In this document: piece by piece, positions 36,026-46,033 of the stretch
Position numbering within the stretch: position 1 is the stretch's first letter
How the letters are laid out: each line of letters starts with the position of its first letter
Source: an uncultured Bacteroidota bacterium
Lineage (GTDB): Bacteria; Bacteroidota; Bacteroidia; B-17B0; Aurantibacillaceae
Assembly (NCBI GenBank): GCA_903834765.1
Contig: CAILKE010000040.1
Span: forward strand, 1-64,000
Length of the DNA stretch: 64,000 nucleotides
Direction of reading: 5' to 3'
Program-made: the position numbers and the translations under genes
Notes under the pieces: model-generated
Told to the model about the DNA's origin: nothing
What the model saw: only the letters and a program-made list of their open reading frames with translations
The model's database searches: none

Positions 36026-37927
36026 ATGGACAAAAAATCGCTTATTGGTTTAGGTTTAATAGCAGTTATTTTAATAGGATGGTTATATATAAGCCAGCCA
36101 ACTAAAGAACAAATTGCACGCAATAAACAAATCAAAGATTCTATTGCGTTAGCAACAAAAAATGCTGAAGACTTAGCCCAAGCAAAACCATTAATTCAAA
36201 ATGCTAATAACGACTCTGTTGTTGCTCAAGCACCTGTGTTATCAGACTCTTTAAAGCAACTTGCATTATCAAGTCAATACAAGGATTTTGCAGTGTCTGC
36301 TAATGGTAAGGAGGAAATTGTTACCATCGAAAATCAAAATATTAAAGCATATATATCTACTAAAGGAGGGAACGTACAAAAAGTAGAATTGAAAAACTAC
36401 CATCGTTATGGTAAAACGGAACCTTTAATTTTATTCGAAAAATCAGATTCGACCTACCAACATTTACAGTTTAATGCTTTCGCTACAAATACTTCAATTG
36501 AAACAGATAGTTTTTATTTTAAAGCATCTGCAACTGCTATTAAAGTAACTAAAGGAAACGCAGAAACGTTAATACTCAAATTAGAAACGTCAAAACCTGG
36601 AAGCTATATCGAATATGCTTATACATTAAAAGACGACGATTATATGTTGGATTATGATGTGAAGTTTGAAGGGATGCAAGATATCATTTCTCCTAAAACA
36701 AAATTGATTACATTACATTGGGCACAAGAATTTCCATCGCAAGAAAAACATATTGTTAAAGAGCGCGAAGCTGCTACAGCCTATTATAAACAAGTAAAAG
36801 AAGGTGTTGATTATACAAATCCTCGTAAGCATGAAGAAAAAATGTTAAACGAGGATAATATCAAATGGTTATCCTTTAAACAACAATTTTTTAACTCCAC
36901 GTTAATTGCAAACACCGAGTTTAGTAAAGAAAACAGCGCTGTTAAAACTTCTGAAGATATCGAAGTTAAAACAATCGTAAAAACAATTGCAGCAAGATTA
37001 AGTATTCCATACAATCACACTGCTTCTGAAAAATTTGGCATGAAATATTATTTCGGTCCAACTCATTATAATACATTAAAGAAATATGATTTGGATTTAG
37101 AAGACATGATTCCAACTGGATTCAGTGTGTTTAGCTACATCAATAAATGGATGGTAATTCCTTTGTTAAATAGCTTTGATGGCTTAAATGCAGGGATTAT
37201 TATTTTAATACTAACTCTTATTTTAAAAACTATTTTATTCCCTATTGCTTATAAGACTTATATGAGCAGTTCAAAAATGCGTGTATTAAAACCTGAGGTG
37301 GATGAGATTAATGCAAAATATGCAGACAATGCTGATCCTATGAAAAAGCAACAAGAGTCTATGTCGCTATACAGAAGGGCAGGAGCAAATCCTTTATCAG
37401 GCTGCTTACCAATGTTATTACAGTTCCCTATCTTAATTGCTTTATTTGCCTTTATTCCTGCGTCTATCGAATTACGTCAAAAAGGATTCTTATGGACAGA
37501 CGATTTATCAACCTATGATTCAATTTATAATTTCGGATTTAATGTATGGGGCTTTGGCGATCATATCAGTTTATTTGCCATGTTAATGTTTGTGTCAACC
37601 ATTATTTACACATGGATGAATCAAGCTTTATTACAGCCACAACAAACGAATCAAATGCCGGGCATGAAATACATGATGTATTTAATGCCAGTTATTTTCT
37701 TAGCAGTAATGAATAGTTATGCAGCAGGTTTAAGTTGGTATTATTTTTTAGCAAACATCATTACGTTTCTTCAAACGTGGATCATGAAAAAAGTAATTGA
37801 TGATGGGAAAATAAGAGATACGTTATTAGCTAACATGAAAAAACCTGAGAAAAAATCTGGATTTCAAGCACGCTTAGAAGAAATGGCGAAACAACGTCAG
37901 GTGCAGGCCCCAGCTAAGAAAAAATAA
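36026..37927 (+). CDS. yidC: Membrane protein insertase YidC
   Basis: YidC inserts and folds inner-membrane proteins, alone or with SecYEG. The 633-residue product has the Gram-negative layout: an N-terminal membrane helix (~4-22), a large periplasmic P1 domain (~60-340), and a conserved five-helix core beginning WMVIPLLNSFDGLNAG. The core includes the cytoplasmic hairpin (MRVLKPEVDEINAKYAD) and PLSGCLPMLLQFPILIALF. It ends with a basic tail (MAKQRQVQAPAKKK) that can contact ribosomes. Confidence 0.97.
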   Translation: MDKKSLIGLGLIAVILIGWLYISQPTKEQIARNKQIKDSIALATKNAEDLAQAKPLIQNANNDSVVAQAPVLSDSLKQLALSSQYKDFAVSANGKEEIVTIENQNIKAYISTKGGNVQKVELKNYHRYGKTEPLILFEKSDSTYQHLQFNAFATNTSIETDSFYFKASATAIKVTKGNAETLILKLETSKPGSYIEYAYTLKDDDYMLDYDVKFEGMQDIISPKTKLITLHWAQEFPSQEKHIVKEREAATAYYKQVKEGVDYTNPRKHEEKMLNEDNIKWLSFKQQFFNSTLIANTEFSKENSAVKTSEDIEVKTIVKTIAARLSIPYNHTASEKFGMKYYFGPTHYNTLKKYDLDLEDMIPTGFSVFSYINKWMVIPLLNSFDGLNAGIIILILTLILKTILFPIAYKTYMSSSKMRVLKPEVDEINAKYADNADPMKKQQESMSLYRRAGANPLSGCLPMLLQFPILIALFAFIPASIELRQKGFLWTDDLSTYDSIYNFGFNVWGFGDHISLFAMLMFVSTIIYTWMNQALLQPQQTNQMPGMKYMMYLMPVIFLAVMNSYAAGLSWYYFLANIITFLQTWIMKKVIDDGKIRDTLLANMKKPEKKSGFQARLEEMAKQRQVQAPAKKK

Positions 37928-37992
37928 TTTTTGTTGTAATTACTTTGATTAAACAGCGTTATTTTTAATACTTAATAAAACACAACGGTAAA

Positions 37993-38754
37993 ATGAAAAT
38001 AATTACTTATAACGTAAATGGCATAAGAGCCGCTATGGGCCACGGCTTGGTTGAGTGGTTAAAATCGGCTAATCCGGATGTGCTTTGTTTACAGGAAATT
38101 AAAGCAACCCCCGAGCAAGTAAACGCAAAAGAATTCGAAGATTTAGGCTATCATTTAAATTGGTATCCAGCTCAAAAAAAAGGATATAGCGGCGTCGCAA
38201 TTTTTAGCAAATTAAAACCTAAAAATGTTGAGTTTGGCTGTGGTATGGAAGCCTATGATTTGGAAGGAAGAATTATTCGCGCTGATTTTGAGCATTGCTC
38301 TGTTATGAGCGTTTATCATCCCAGCGGAAGTAATGAAGACAGGCAAGGATTTAAAATGCAATGGTTGTCAGATTTTCAAAACTACATCAATGATTTGAAA
38401 ACAAAGATTCCGAATTTAATTTTGTGTGGCGATTACAATATTTGTCATAAAGCAATTGATATCCATAATCCAAAAGCAAACGCTAATACATCTGGATTTT
38501 TGCCAGAAGAACGCGAATGGATGGAACAATTTATACAATCCGGATTTACGGATTCTTTCCGACATTTCAATCAAGAACCTCATCAATACAGTTGGTGGAG
38601 TTATCGAGCTGGCTCACGTAGCAAGAATTTAGGTTGGAGAATCGATTATAATTTAACAGCTAATCATTTAGACAAACATTTAAAACGCTCTGTCATTTTA
38701 CCTGATGCCGTTCATAGTGACCACTGTCCTGTTTTATTAGAGTTGCAATTTTAA
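37993..38754 (+). CDS. xth: Exodeoxyribonuclease III
   Basis: The 253-residue enzyme belongs to the exonuclease III/AP endonuclease family, which cleaves at abasic sites and degrades 3' ends in base excision repair. Key motifs are TYNVNGIRAA, the metal-binding Glu in CLQEIKA, GDYNICH, WWSYRAGSR.KN.GWRIDY and the catalytic SDHCPV near the C-terminus. Length is normal. It sits 65 bases downstream of yidC. Confidence 0.95.
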   Translation: MKIITYNVNGIRAAMGHGLVEWLKSANPDVLCLQEIKATPEQVNAKEFEDLGYHLNWYPAQKKGYSGVAIFSKLKPKNVEFGCGMEAYDLEGRIIRADFEHCSVMSVYHPSGSNEDRQGFKMQWLSDFQNYINDLKTKIPNLILCGDYNICHKAIDIHNPKANANTSGFLPEEREWMEQFIQSGFTDSFRHFNQEPHQYSWWSYRAGSRSKNLGWRIDYNLTANHLDKHLKRSVILPDAVHSDHCPVLLELQF

Positions 38755-38794
38755 TAATTTAACCAATTATTATAGGGAATTTAGATTTTACAGT

Positions 38795-38802
38795 TATATT
38801 TG
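38795..38802 (+). promoter_or_regulatory. Bacteroidota -7 box (TATATTTG) for the solute-binding lipoprotein
   Basis: TATATTTG lies 26 bases upstream of the ATG at 38829; no clear -33 TTG is seen. Confidence 0.55.
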
Positions 38803-38828
38803 TATACACTATAATTTATATTTTTAGC

Positions 38829-40598
38829 ATGAGAAAAATATTTATTCCAATAATTGGAATTTCATTAGCACTAGGAGTATCATCTTGCAACTCTTGTTCA
38901 GTCGAAAAAAAGGATAGTCATGATGGTTCTGAAGCCAAAGGCGGTGTTTATACAGGCGGAGTTATGCGCCTTAATGAAGTAGAAGCTTTTAAATCTCTTA
39001 ATCCTATTAGCGTTAATGAAGTTGTAAGTTTTCATATTGGCTCACAATTATTCGAAGGCTTAGTTAAATTTGATCAAAGTGATTTATCTGTAAAGCCAGC
39101 TATTGCTAGCCATTACGAACTTAATGAAAATCAAACAGAGTGGACATTCCATATTCGCCAGGGCGTTATGTTTCAAGCAGATGCATGTTTTGCTGATGGA
39201 AAAGGGCGCGTTTTAAACGCAAACGATGTTAAGTATTGTCTTGATAAATTATGCACATCTGATGCTAATAACGCTCAGTATGATGTAACAATTAAAGACC
39301 GCGTAGTTGGCGCAAATGAAGCATTTGAATCGTCAAAAGCAGGAAAGAATATTGGTGTATCTGGTGTGAAAGTAATAAATGATAGTACGTTAGTTATTAC
39401 ATTAAAACAACCATTTGCAGGTTTTTTAAATATTTTAGCAATGCCAGGTTGTTGGATTTATCCAAAAGAAGCGGTTGATAAATACGGCCAAGATTTTCGT
39501 ATTCATCCAGTTGGTGCAGGACCTTTTCAGTTAGAAACTTTGAAAGAAGGTGAAGTGTTAATAATGAAAAAGAATCCCAACTATTATGGGGTAGACAAAG
39601 ACGGAAATAAATTGCCTTATTTAGATGGTGTAAAGTATACTTTTATTCGTGAGAAAAAAGCGGAAATTTTAGAATTTAAATCTGGCAACTTAGATATGGT
39701 ATATCGCTTACCAGTTGAAATTTTCCATGAAATTATGGGGGATTTAGAAAATGCTAAAGATCGTAAGGTTGATTTTCAAATTTTAAATTCAGCAGCATTT
39801 AATACAAATTATTTAGGCTTCAATTGCAATAGCCCAGTATTCGCTAAAAAAGAAGTCCGTTTAGCTTTTAATTATGCAATTGATAGACATAAGATAGCTG
39901 ATTTTACAATACAAGGAGAAGGTACTTCTGCTGATTATGGTATTGTTCCTTACGTAGAAGCATTCGAAAAGGATGGATATAATTTTAAAGGATTAAAAGG
40001 GTATAAATTTGATGCTGAAAAGGCAAAAAATTATATGAAACAAGCTGGTTATCCTGATGGTAAAGGCTTTCCTAAATTGACTTTGCAAATTAATAGTGGT
40101 GGTGCAGATAGAAATATTTTAATTGCTGAGGTAATTCAAAAAATGTTTAAAGAAAACTTAAATGTTGATATAGATATTAATATAGTTCCTTTGGCCGAAC
40201 ATATTGAGCAATTGCAATTAGGAAAAGCAGATTTTTTCCGTTTGGCTTGGGTGGCTGATTATCCGGATCCTGAAACATTTTTGACCATTTTCTATGGCAA
40301 ACATCTTCCAATTAATCCAAATGAGAAAACGTATATTAATTACTTCCGTTTTAAAAATGCACGTTTCGATTCATTATTTTCAGCCTCTTTTACTGAGACT
40401 GATAAAGCAAAACGTTATGCTTTATTATCTCGCGCAGAGCAAGTTGTATTAGATGAGGCTCCTTTTATGCCAATATTTTATGATGAAAATTATCGTTTAG
40501 AGCAATTAAACGTTCGCAATTTCCCTGAAAACGCTATGAATTATATGGATTTATCAGTGGTATATTTAATACCAAAAGATAAGATGTCCAAAAAGTAA
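38829..40598 (+). CDS. Peptide/nickel-type ABC transporter substrate-binding lipoprotein
   Basis: The 589-residue product has a lipoprotein signal (lipobox VSSC, Cys at about residue 20) and an SBP family 5 (DppA/OppA-like) domain. Landmarks are LNPISVNEVVSFHIGSQLFEGL, WTFHIRQGVMFQ, NANDVKYCLDKL, IHPVGAGPFQLE and RLAFNYAIDRHKIADF. Family members bind oligopeptides, nickel complexes or other solutes for an ABC importer. No permease or ATPase gene is adjacent, so it may work with a transporter elsewhere. A strong bidirectional terminator follows. Confidence 0.9.
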   Translation: MRKIFIPIIGISLALGVSSCNSCSVEKKDSHDGSEAKGGVYTGGVMRLNEVEAFKSLNPISVNEVVSFHIGSQLFEGLVKFDQSDLSVKPAIASHYELNENQTEWTFHIRQGVMFQADACFADGKGRVLNANDVKYCLDKLCTSDANNAQYDVTIKDRVVGANEAFESSKAGKNIGVSGVKVINDSTLVITLKQPFAGFLNILAMPGCWIYPKEAVDKYGQDFRIHPVGAGPFQLETLKEGEVLIMKKNPNYYGVDKDGNKLPYLDGVKYTFIREKKAEILEFKSGNLDMVYRLPVEIFHEIMGDLENAKDRKVDFQILNSAAFNTNYLGFNCNSPVFAKKEVRLAFNYAIDRHKIADFTIQGEGTSADYGIVPYVEAFEKDGYNFKGLKGYKFDAEKAKNYMKQAGYPDGKGFPKLTLQINSGGADRNILIAEVIQKMFKENLNVDIDINIVPLAEHIEQLQLGKADFFRLAWVADYPDPETFLTIFYGKHLPINPNEKTYINYFRFKNARFDSLFSASFTETDKAKRYALLSRAEQVVLDEAPFMPIFYDENYRLEQLNVRNFPENAMNYMDLSVVYLIPKDKMSKK

Positions 40599-40614
40599 TT
40601 CAGGAACACTAATA

Positions 40615-40650
40615 AAAAAGTCCATTTAAGAATTCTTAAATGGACTTTTT
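40615..40650. terminator. Bidirectional terminator between the solute-binding protein gene and gmk
   Basis: AAAAAGTCCATTTAAG and its exact reverse complement flank AATT, giving a perfect 36-base palindrome with an A-run on the left and a T-run on the right. It lies between two convergent genes. Confidence 0.93.
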
Positions 40651-40676
40651 ATATTATACTGTTTGTATTAGCAGCA

Positions 40677-41246
40677 TTATCCAAGAAACTCGGACACTAT
40701 TTTTTCAGCTTTTACAAAGGCTTCTTCAAGTACCTCATTTAAAATAAAAGTATCAAATAAATCAGCTGTTTTTAATTCTTTTTCAGCCTTAGCAACACGT
40801 CTAGCAATGCTTTCAGGACTATCCGTACTTCTAGAGTTTAAGCGTTCTTCTAATATTTTTATACTGGGAGGCATCACAAAAACAGAAAGGGCTTTGTGAC
40901 CAAATATTTTTTTAAGGTTTAACCCACCTTCTACATCAATATCAAAAATAACATGTTTACCTTTTGCCCAAATACGATTTACTTCACTTTTTAAAGTTCC
41001 ATAATGTGTGCCTGCGTACACTTCTTCCCATTCAAGAAACTCTTTATTCTCAATCTTTTGTTTAAACTCATCAACAGATAGGTAGTAGTAGTCTTTACCA
41101 TTTTCTTCTATGCCTCTTTTTGGCCTGCTAGTAGCAGAAATAGAGAATTCTAATTGGTTTGGAAATGTTTTAAGAAGGTGCCTTACAATAGTTGTTTTAC
41201 CTGAACCAGAAGGAGCCGAAAATATAATTAGTTTTCCGTGAGACAT
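40677..41246 (-). CDS. gmk: Guanylate kinase
   Basis: Gmk phosphorylates GMP to GDP with ATP. I start at ATG 41246 ([19 protein letters not shown]), which gives 189 residues, the family length; the frame runs further upstream but through promoter sequence. The P-loop is APSGSGKTT, and the GMP-binding region includes [20 protein letters not shown] and [12 protein letters not shown] promoter with TTG-N18-TATCTTTG ends 3 bases before the ATG, so the transcript should have almost no leader. Confidence 0.95.
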   Translation of the reverse strand: MSHGKLIIFSAPSGSGKTTIVRHLLKTFPNQLEFSISATSRPKRGIEENGKDYYYLSVDEFKQKIENKEFLEWEEVYAGTHYGTLKSEVNRIWAKGKHVIFDIDVEGGLNLKKIFGHKALSVFVMPPSIKILEERLNSRSTDSPESIARRVAKAEKELKTADLFDTFILNEVLEEAFVKAEKIVSEFLG

Positions 41247-41249
41247 AGG

Positions 41250-41278
41250 CAAAGATAAACAAATATTTGCGATGACAA
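41250..41278 (-). promoter_or_regulatory. Bacteroidota promoter for gmk
   Basis: On the minus strand, TTG (41278-41276), an 18-base spacer and TATCTTTG (41257-41250) fit the consensus well. The box ends 3 bases before the gmk ATG. The remaining sequence to 41489 is A/T-rich with nothing I recognise. Confidence 0.75.
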
Positions 41279-41489
41279 TGAAGAGGTTATAAAGTTGAAT
41301 TGATGATCTTTGTTTAATATACTTCAACTAATACCTATATCTTTAATCACACTTCAATAACAAGTGCTAGCTCTTCATAGCGCCTTTTTTAAATGTGGAT
41401 CGTCGAATGTTTGTAAAAAATAGTTATGTAAAAAAATATAAATACAAGTTATAAATTGTGTTTTATTGATTGTATTAATTTTATCATAA

Positions 41490-44400
41490 TTAATTTAAAA
41501 TCAATTTGAGCATGTTTTTTCCAGTATTTGTTGTAACAGTTAAGTAGTAAATCCCTTTACTCATACCACTTAAATCAATAACTAACTGCGATGTATTTTT
41601 TGCAGATTCTGTTTTTACAATTTGCCCGATGGTATTGGTAACAGTGGCTTCTACGACATCAATCGTATTAATAAGTGTAACCACAAATACCCCATTACTT
41701 GGATTAGGGAATACTAATATCTCGCGTGTGTTTACAAAATTATTTATACTTGTACATGCACTAACGGATAATGTAATAACAGTATTTCCAATACAAGTAC
41801 CGTTTGATCCAGTAATAGAGTATGTTGATGTTGTAGTGGGACTAGCGATAACTGTACTTCCTGTGCTATTACTTAGAGAATTTGCTGGGCTCCATGTATA
41901 AACACTTGCTCCTGTTGCAGTAAGATTGGAAGTTCCACCTATGCAAATTAAGCTAGGAGAAGCTGTTGCGTTTATACTTATAGGAGCTGGTTGTGTAATT
42001 GTTACATTGGTAGCTGTTGAACATCCTTTACTATCTGTTACTACAATTGAATAATTTCCTGCGCATAATCCAGTCAATGGTAAAGATGGGCTATATAAAT
42101 AACCGGGAGTACCTCCACTAGCAACAGCATTTAAAGCGCCATTGCAAGCGCCATTGCAAGTCACATTAGTTGCAGTGGGCGTAATAACCATTGCTGTTGG
42201 TTGCGTTAAATTGATTGTTGAGATTGAGGTACAGCCTCCTAAATTAGAAGTTAAGATAGTATATCCTCCTGCACAAAGAGAAGTACAAGGTAATGTAGAG
42301 CATGAACCTGGTGTTATCGAATACGTATATGGACCAGCACCTCCTGTTGTAGAGGCTGAGATAGCGCCATTACATATGCTAAAACAACTTGGATTTGTAC
42401 TCGTTAATACAGTTGTGGGCGACGCAATAACTGTTATCGTTTTAGTAGATGTTGTTGTTCCTGTTCCATTTGCAACTGTTAATGAAATGGTTTTCACACC
42501 ACTTGTTGTATAGCTTACGTTAACACTTGATGTAGATGCGGTTGTTGGAATTCCACCACCTGTATTCCAACTATAGGAAGTTGGGCTTCCTGATGAAGAA
42601 TTGCTTAAAGTAACAGATTGACCAATACATATGGAGTTAGAACTTGCACTAATGGTAGCGGTTGGTGCAATAGCTGTAACAGTTGAGCCCGTAATATTGA
42701 TATTATCAATATAGATAGCATCTCCATAATGCCCTCTGTTAATAAAAGCTATACGAACATTAGCTTGACCAACATAAGGAGTTAAGTCTATGGAGTCTTT
42801 TTTCCATTGAGTAATAGAAGTAGGCGCGAAGGCAGCTGCCGAATTGGTTGTGACCGCTGTCGTAAATTGAGAACCTCCTTTTAAATAGGCCGAAGTTACA
42901 GATGTGCCACAATTAATAGAAATGCCAATTTCCATAGTGTCGATATAAGGTGATGTAAAGGTTTGTGCATAGGCTCGATAAAAAGTCATTTTAGCGGATG
43001 TAAATCCTGCAAGACTTATTGCTGTCCTTAATTCATCTCGTTTATTAGCTGCGCTGTCATTATAATTATCAAATAAAGCACTTTGAGTGCTATTGTACCC
43101 AACAGTGGTTGATAATTTCCATTTCAAATTATCTGAGCCATTGTCAACATTAGCCCAGTTAGCAGGGGCAAACGTAGCTGTTTGAAAATCTTGCGTGAGA
43201 GGCAATGTTACCGGTGAACTTACTGTAATGTAAGCGGTTTGAGTAAACACACTGCTTCCTGTAGTATTTGAAGCCGTTAGCACTGTACTATAGGTACCTG
43301 CTGTATTATAAGTAATAGTAGGGTTTTGCACGGCAGATGTGGAAGGTGTTCCTCCTGCAAAGGTCCAATTCCAAGATGTTGGAGAACCAGAACTTAAATC
43401 AGTATACGCAATAGTTTGTCCTACACATATATTTGTTTTATTGGCGGTAAAATCGGCATTAGGAGCACCTATGGAACAGTTGCTTGATGTTAACGGCGTC
43501 ATTAATACGTTTCCGCAAACACCTCCTGCTTGCGCATTACGAGCCATAACTGCTAATCCGCCATTTAAATCATCTGTATTTAATGTTCGTTTAGATTGTC
43601 CGTTTGCTAAAGCATAATGCATTAAATCAGTTGTTTTAATAACATGCCCCAATTGATGGCCATGTCCTAACTCATGAACAGTAACCGATTCAAAATCATA
43701 TTGTGATCCTGTTGGCGCAGTTGGACCATATTGCCAGGTTAAACCACCAGGCGAATTAGCAAACTGTATATCTAATTCTGCTACAAACCATGACATGTTA
43801 GGGTTGGTCCCACAACCGCTCCAATAGCTTCCGCATTGCCCTAAAACACCTGCCGCAAGCGTGCTGTTGAATGTGACAATATTAATCCCATCATTTACTG
43901 AAGAGGTAATAGATGATGTAGTTGTAGCTAAAGTCCATTTAATAAAAGTAGCGCAGCGCCATGATTGTAATGATCTTTCAAATGCGGCTTTTGCAGCAGC
44001 GTTTGTAATAAACCCAGAGTTATAGGTCCATACATAACCACCACCAGAATTAGCATAATGCTTGGTGTTATATATATTGCCTGTATTATTTACGTTTAAG
44101 TGGCTATATGGAATAGTAAGAGCCGCTGCACTGTTTGCACCATTTACTCCAATAACGCCTGTTCCGGCTGCACTTGGTACTTTAACCTGAATTTGTGTCG
44201 CGCTCCAAGATACAATTTGAGCTGCAACGGGAGAGATGGTAGTTGCACCTCCGTCATTTGCATTTTTAAAAGTGATTAAAGAAGGAGTTGATGTAGCGCC
44301 AAATCCAGAACCATTAATTGTTAATACTGAAAAAGTACCTGCAGTTATTGTTGTTGGAGAAAAACTTGTAATGGCAGCTACGCTAGCAATGGTATTAACA

Positions 44401-44948
44401 GATGGCGCAGATTGAAATGGATTAACAGGTTTTACTTGTACGAAGTTCACATTAGTTATTTGAGCTAATAAAGGGTATAAACTAGCTGAAGCATTGAGAT
44501 AAGTATTAAAGGGCTCTGTTGCTTTATCATTATTGATATCATATTTAATAAATCCTTGAGCGCTGGCATAAGCTTCAAAAACAGGTTTTCCAAACTGTGT
44601 AGCTTCTGTATTCGGGTTTAATGTGAAAATTCCCAGATCGCCTATTTCTAAATCAAGGGTTGGCTCAAACACATGTTTATCTGTTCCTACAATTCCTCCC
44701 TCAGTAATAACTTCAATGTATGGAGATGCCGTGTTTTTAAATGTTTTGTATACTTCTACTAAATTGGAAGTGAAAATTTTGTTATGAGCTACATTCCAAA
44801 ATGATTGTTGATTAATCACTTTTCCTTCAATAATTAAATTAGATTGTGGGGCACGTTGACTCAAAAGCACTGGATGCATTAGGCATTGTGCAGATGATTG
44901 ATAAACAGCAGCTGTTGTGATTAAAACAAAAAGTAAAATTTTTTTCAT
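41490..44948 (-). CDS. T9SS-secreted metzincin-like metalloprotease with PKD and SprB modules
   Basis: I start at ATG 44948 (MKKILLFVLITTAAVYQSSA, a signal peptide); a TTG two codons upstream is unlikely. The 1152-residue protein has a TIG/IPT-like domain (~190-280). A protease domain has HELGHGHQLGH near 424-434 and a Met-turn candidate DLMHY ten residues on. PKD domains, a jelly-roll-like segment (DFQTATFAPANW.N.DNGSDNLKW to IYIDNINITG), two SprB-type repeats (CNGACNGAL, LCAGNYSIVVTDSKGCS), an Ig-like module and a T9SS sorting domain (VFPNPSNGVFVV) follow. The zinc site keeps three His and the Glu, but Gln replaces the usual Gly at position 8. Extracellular proteolysis is likely. Confidence 0.85.
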   Translation of the reverse strand: MKKILLFVLITTAAVYQSSAQCLMHPVLLSQRAPQSNLIIEGKVINQQSFWNVAHNKIFTSNLVEVYKTFKNTASPYIEVITEGGIVGTDKHVFEPTLDLEIGDLGIFTLNPNTEATQFGKPVFEAYASAQGFIKYDINNDKATEPFNTYLNASASLYPLLAQITNVNFVQVKPVNPFQSAPSVNTIASVAAITSFSPTTITAGTFSVLTINGSGFGATSTPSLITFKNANDGGATTISPVAAQIVSWSATQIQVKVPSAAGTGVIGVNGANSAAALTIPYSHLNVNNTGNIYNTKHYANSGGGYVWTYNSGFITNAAAKAAFERSLQSWRCATFIKWTLATTTSSITSSVNDGINIVTFNSTLAAGVLGQCGSYWSGCGTNPNMSWFVAELDIQFANSPGGLTWQYGPTAPTGSQYDFESVTVHELGHGHQLGHVIKTTDLMHYALANGQSKRTLNTDDLNGGLAVMARNAQAGGVCGNVLMTPLTSSNCSIGAPNADFTANKTNICVGQTIAYTDLSSGSPTSWNWTFAGGTPSTSAVQNPTITYNTAGTYSTVLTASNTTGSSVFTQTAYITVSSPVTLPLTQDFQTATFAPANWANVDNGSDNLKWKLSTTVGYNSTQSALFDNYNDSAANKRDELRTAISLAGFTSAKMTFYRAYAQTFTSPYIDTMEIGISINCGTSVTSAYLKGGSQFTTAVTTNSAAAFAPTSITQWKKDSIDLTPYVGQANVRIAFINRGHYGDAIYIDNINITGSTVTAIAPTATISASSNSICIGQSVTLSNSSSGSPTSYSWNTGGGIPTTASTSSVNVSYTTSGVKTISLTVANGTGTTTSTKTITVIASPTTVLTSTNPSCFSICNGAISASTTGGAGPYTYSITPGSCSTLPCTSLCAGGYTILTSNLGGCTSISTINLTQPTAMVITPTATNVTCNGACNGALNAVASGGTPGYLYSPSLPLTGLCAGNYSIVVTDSKGCSTATNVTITQPAPISINATASPSLICIGGTSNLTATGASVYTWSPANSLSNSTGSTVIASPTTTSTYSITGSNGTCIGNTVITLSVSACTSINNFVNTREILVFPNPSNGVFVVTLINTIDVVEATVTNTIGQIVKTESAKNTSQLVIDLSGMSKGIYYLTVTTNTGKNMLKLILN

Positions 44949-45294
44949 CGTCAATAATGTTTAGTTACAGTAAATATACATGGCATCCATGAAAAAGCAA
45001 AGTTTTATATGTCGCTATTCCAAGTTAATGTAAAAATAAGATACTTTCTAAAAGAGAAGTTTCTCTTCACTCGTTCATAAATCCACTTCACTCATTTATA
45101 ATAATAAACTTAATTTTTTTTATAAATTTACTTAACCTATAACAATTACTTTACTAATGATTAAACAATTACTTAGTTTCATCTTATTATTTTTATTGAT
45201 TTATTCAAAGTGCCGCCAGCATTAGTGTTGGTAAAATACAGAAACAATAGATCAAGCCATTTTTAAAAATATTTTAAATTAAATAAATATTTTT
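44949..45294. other. Intergenic region before tRNA-Val
   Basis: Mostly A/T-rich. A -7-like TATATTTA on the minus strand at 44971-44978 may serve the protease gene. A 22-codon open frame at 45157-45225 (MIKQLLSFILLFLLIYSKCR, then QH and a stop) looks like a signal peptide without a mature protein, perhaps a gene remnant. Nothing else is recognisable. Confidence 0.4.
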
Positions 45295-45324
45295 TTGGTG
45301 ATTTCAAAAAACACGTTATATTTG
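45295..45324 (+). promoter_or_regulatory. Consensus Bacteroidota promoter for tRNA-Val
   Basis: TTG (45295-45297), a 19-base spacer and TATATTTG (45317-45324) match the -33/-7 consensus exactly. The tRNA begins 12 bases later. Confidence 0.85.
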
Positions 45325-45336
45325 CACTCCCAAATT

Positions 45337-45411
45337 GGGAGATTAGCTCAGCTGGTTCAGAGCACCTGCCTTACAAGCAGGGGGTCACAGGTTCGAACCC
45401 TGTATCTCCCA
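45337..45411 (+). tRNA. tRNA-Val (anticodon TAC)
   Basis: A complete cloverleaf is visible. The acceptor stem is GGGAGAT/ATCTCCC, the D arm GCTC...GAGC, the anticodon stem CCTGC/GCAGG with loop CTTACAA, and the T arm ACAGG-TTCGAAC-CCTGT. Anticodon TAC reads GUA and other Val codons. The discriminator is A and the 3' CCA is not encoded. Confidence 0.97.
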
Positions 45412-45424
45412 CAACAACAAAGAC

Positions 45425-45454
45425 AAGCCTTTCAGGAAACTGAGAGGCTTTTTT
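45425..45454 (+). terminator. Terminator after tRNA-Val
   Basis: AAGCCT-T-TCAG pairs with CTGA-G-AGGCTT around GAAA, followed by TTTT. It lies 13 bases after the tRNA. Confidence 0.92.
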
Positions 45455-46033
45455 GTTTTAGGTTGGTTTAAACATAGTTTAAACAAATATTAAATTTAAA
45501 TTCATCCACAATACAATTTCTTGAGCACTTGCATTCGGATATCATTTCTAGGTGAATGGAACTGCTATTCATTTGTTTGGGGTCAAGTCAAAATGCGAGG
45601 TGTAATAATCGTTTTTAAGCATAGAATTTAGTCAATAGCTAAAATTGCTCAGTAAGATTATTAGCGCGCCTGTATTGCGCTCTAAATTTGTTTATCGCGA
45701 TATTTTAAATATTCTAATGAATCGTCGCGCTTGTTTTATAAAAATTATTTGCAATAAGGTTGTATTTTAATTCTATTTTTCTAGATGTTGGGTTGTAGCT
45801 GTTTGATTTTTTTGAATCTAAAATATATTTAACACTCTCAAGTCTTTTTATTTTATAAAGTGCTCGGTTAAAAGTTAACTTTCAATGATCTCTAATATTT
45901 TAATTGTCGAAGTGTGAACAAACGATTTGTATAATGTTATACAAAAGTGCAACTTATTAAATGCTGTAAATGCAAAAAATTTGCAGTTTTGAAATGACAG
46001 GGAATAGTAAAAATATTTTTTTTTAATAGCGTT
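45455..46033. other. Long non-coding stretch downstream of tRNA-Val
   Basis: No supported gene in either strand. Two adjacent GTTTAAAC palindromes (45466-45473 and 45477-45484) lie just after the terminator. The rest is A/T-rich with frequent stops. No integrase or duplicated tRNA end is visible. Confidence 0.5.

Noticed and set aside
42142-42513. Long open frames antisense to the T9SS protease (also 41629-41901 and 43339-43617)
   Set aside because: Repetitive Thr/Ser/Val coding sequence commonly gives long antisense frames; no start signals or known domains.
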